In this document: positions 63,602-64,000 of the stretch, piece by piece
How positions within the stretch are numbered: the first letter of the stretch is position 1
How the letters are laid out: each line of letters starts with the position of its first letter
Assembly: GCA_036971475.1 (NCBI GenBank)
Contig: JBAIZL010000001.1
Span: 76,248,771 to 76,312,770 of the forward strand
Length of the DNA stretch: 64,000 nucleotides
DNA from: Prosapia bicincta
Lineage: Eukaryota; Arthropoda; Insecta; Hemiptera; Cercopidae
Direction: 5' to 3'
Translations under genes and position numbers: made by a program
The notes under the pieces: generated by a model
What the model was told of the DNA's origin: nothing
Seen by the model: the letters and a program-made list of their open reading frames with translations, nothing else
Databases searched by the model: none

Positions 63602-64000
63602 GCCGCTACGTAACCTAGGACTATAGGGGTAGTTTTGGATGATGCTCAAGGTCATCCCGACCCTGACCCCAGACCCGGGGGTGGTTTTGACCACGTTCAG
63701 GGGGGTAGGGGGTAGTTTTTTCGAAAAAAAAAACAAAATCAGCCGCTACGTAACCTAGGACAATAGGGGTAGTTTCGGATGATGCGGGCCGACGTCCTGA
63801 CCCTGACCGTAGCTTTGGGGGTGGTTTCGACCACGTCTAGAGGGGTAGGGGGTGGTTTTTCGAAAAAATTTAACTCCAAGCCACTAACCTAAGCAAGTCA
63901 AATTGTATCCAACCTAACCCAACCTAAGTGTTGGGGGACATCTCAGCTACGTTTAGGACCATCCTCGGGGGGTTGTCATTGACGAAGGCAGCCCTGAAAG
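63602..64000. repeat. GC-rich 140-bp direct repeat at window edge
   Basis: GCCGCTACGTAACCTAGGAC begins at 63602 and again at 63742, and both copies run on through GGGGTAGTTT-GGATGATG, GGGGGTGGTTT-GACCACGT and TTTTTCGAAAAAA. A third, degenerate copy may start near 63940 (CAGCTACGTTTAGGACCATC). The array continues past the window. Confidence 0.85.

Noticed and set aside
63909..63935. Insect telomeric repeat (CCTAA)n
   Set aside because: CCTAACCCAACCTAA is too short and irregular to be a telomere tract.

Overview
The window looks like gene-poor, AT-rich chromosomal DNA of an animal, most likely an arthropod and probably an insect. The evidence is a LOA/R1/I-type non-LTR retrotransposon, Penelope-like elements with GIY-YIG endonuclease domains, tRNA-derived SINE-like repeats, long (AT)n and (GT)n microsatellites, and no operons or dense ORFs. 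I recognise no host protein-coding gene with confidence. About half of the window is tandem repeat.

Layout. 1-1.2 kb: unannotated AT-rich DNA. 1.2-2.6 kb: two short tandem arrays (about 148 and 130 bp periods). 2.6-7 kb: mostly unannotated, with one GC-rich exon-like ORF near 4.8-5.05 kb. 7.0-8.9 kb: three palindromic elements with hammerhead-ribozyme cores, one nested in another. 10.5-24 kb: a giant 78-bp satellite built from three 26-bp subunits, with diverged edges. 24.9-25.7 kb: 43-bp repeats. 26.2-26.6 kb: (GT)n. 27.5-28.1 kb: SINE-like repeat. 28.4-30.3 kb: 160-bp repeats. 31.1-32 kb: 142-bp repeats. 32.8-37.3 kb: a full-length 4.5-kb non-LTR retrotransposon with a 12-bp target-site duplication and poly-A tail, broken by one frameshift in a G8 run. 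37.5-42.2 kb: a cluster of hammerhead palindromes, (AT)n tracts, a second SINE-like copy and a decayed GIY-YIG pseudogene. 43.7-48.4 kb: 133-146-bp satellite. 49.0-49.4 kb: third SINE-like copy. 49.5-53.4 kb: two satellites on a 26-bp base unit. 54.5 kb: another hammerhead core. 55.2-60.3 kb: a roughly 218-bp higher-order repeat on a 20-bp base unit. 61.3-62.6 kb: a truncated Penelope-like element with inverted ends and a mutated catalytic site. 63.6-64 kb: GC-rich direct repeats running off the edge.

The most interesting signal is a set of at least nine hammerhead-type cores (CUGANGA, stem II, GAA), plus two more degenerate ones. In nearly all of them GAA is followed by a short self-complementary stem III of 4-8 nt that differs between families (ACGU, ACGCGU, ACAUGU, AAGCUU, AACGUU, AUGUACAU). 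This is the expected signature of ribozymes that act as dimers. Most lie in head-to-head inverted pairs inside palindromes, and several of these palindromes sit inside (AT)n microsatellites. Comparison with unoccupied sibling copies of the SINE-like repeat, and with the intact arm of a host palindrome, supports real insertion in two cases.
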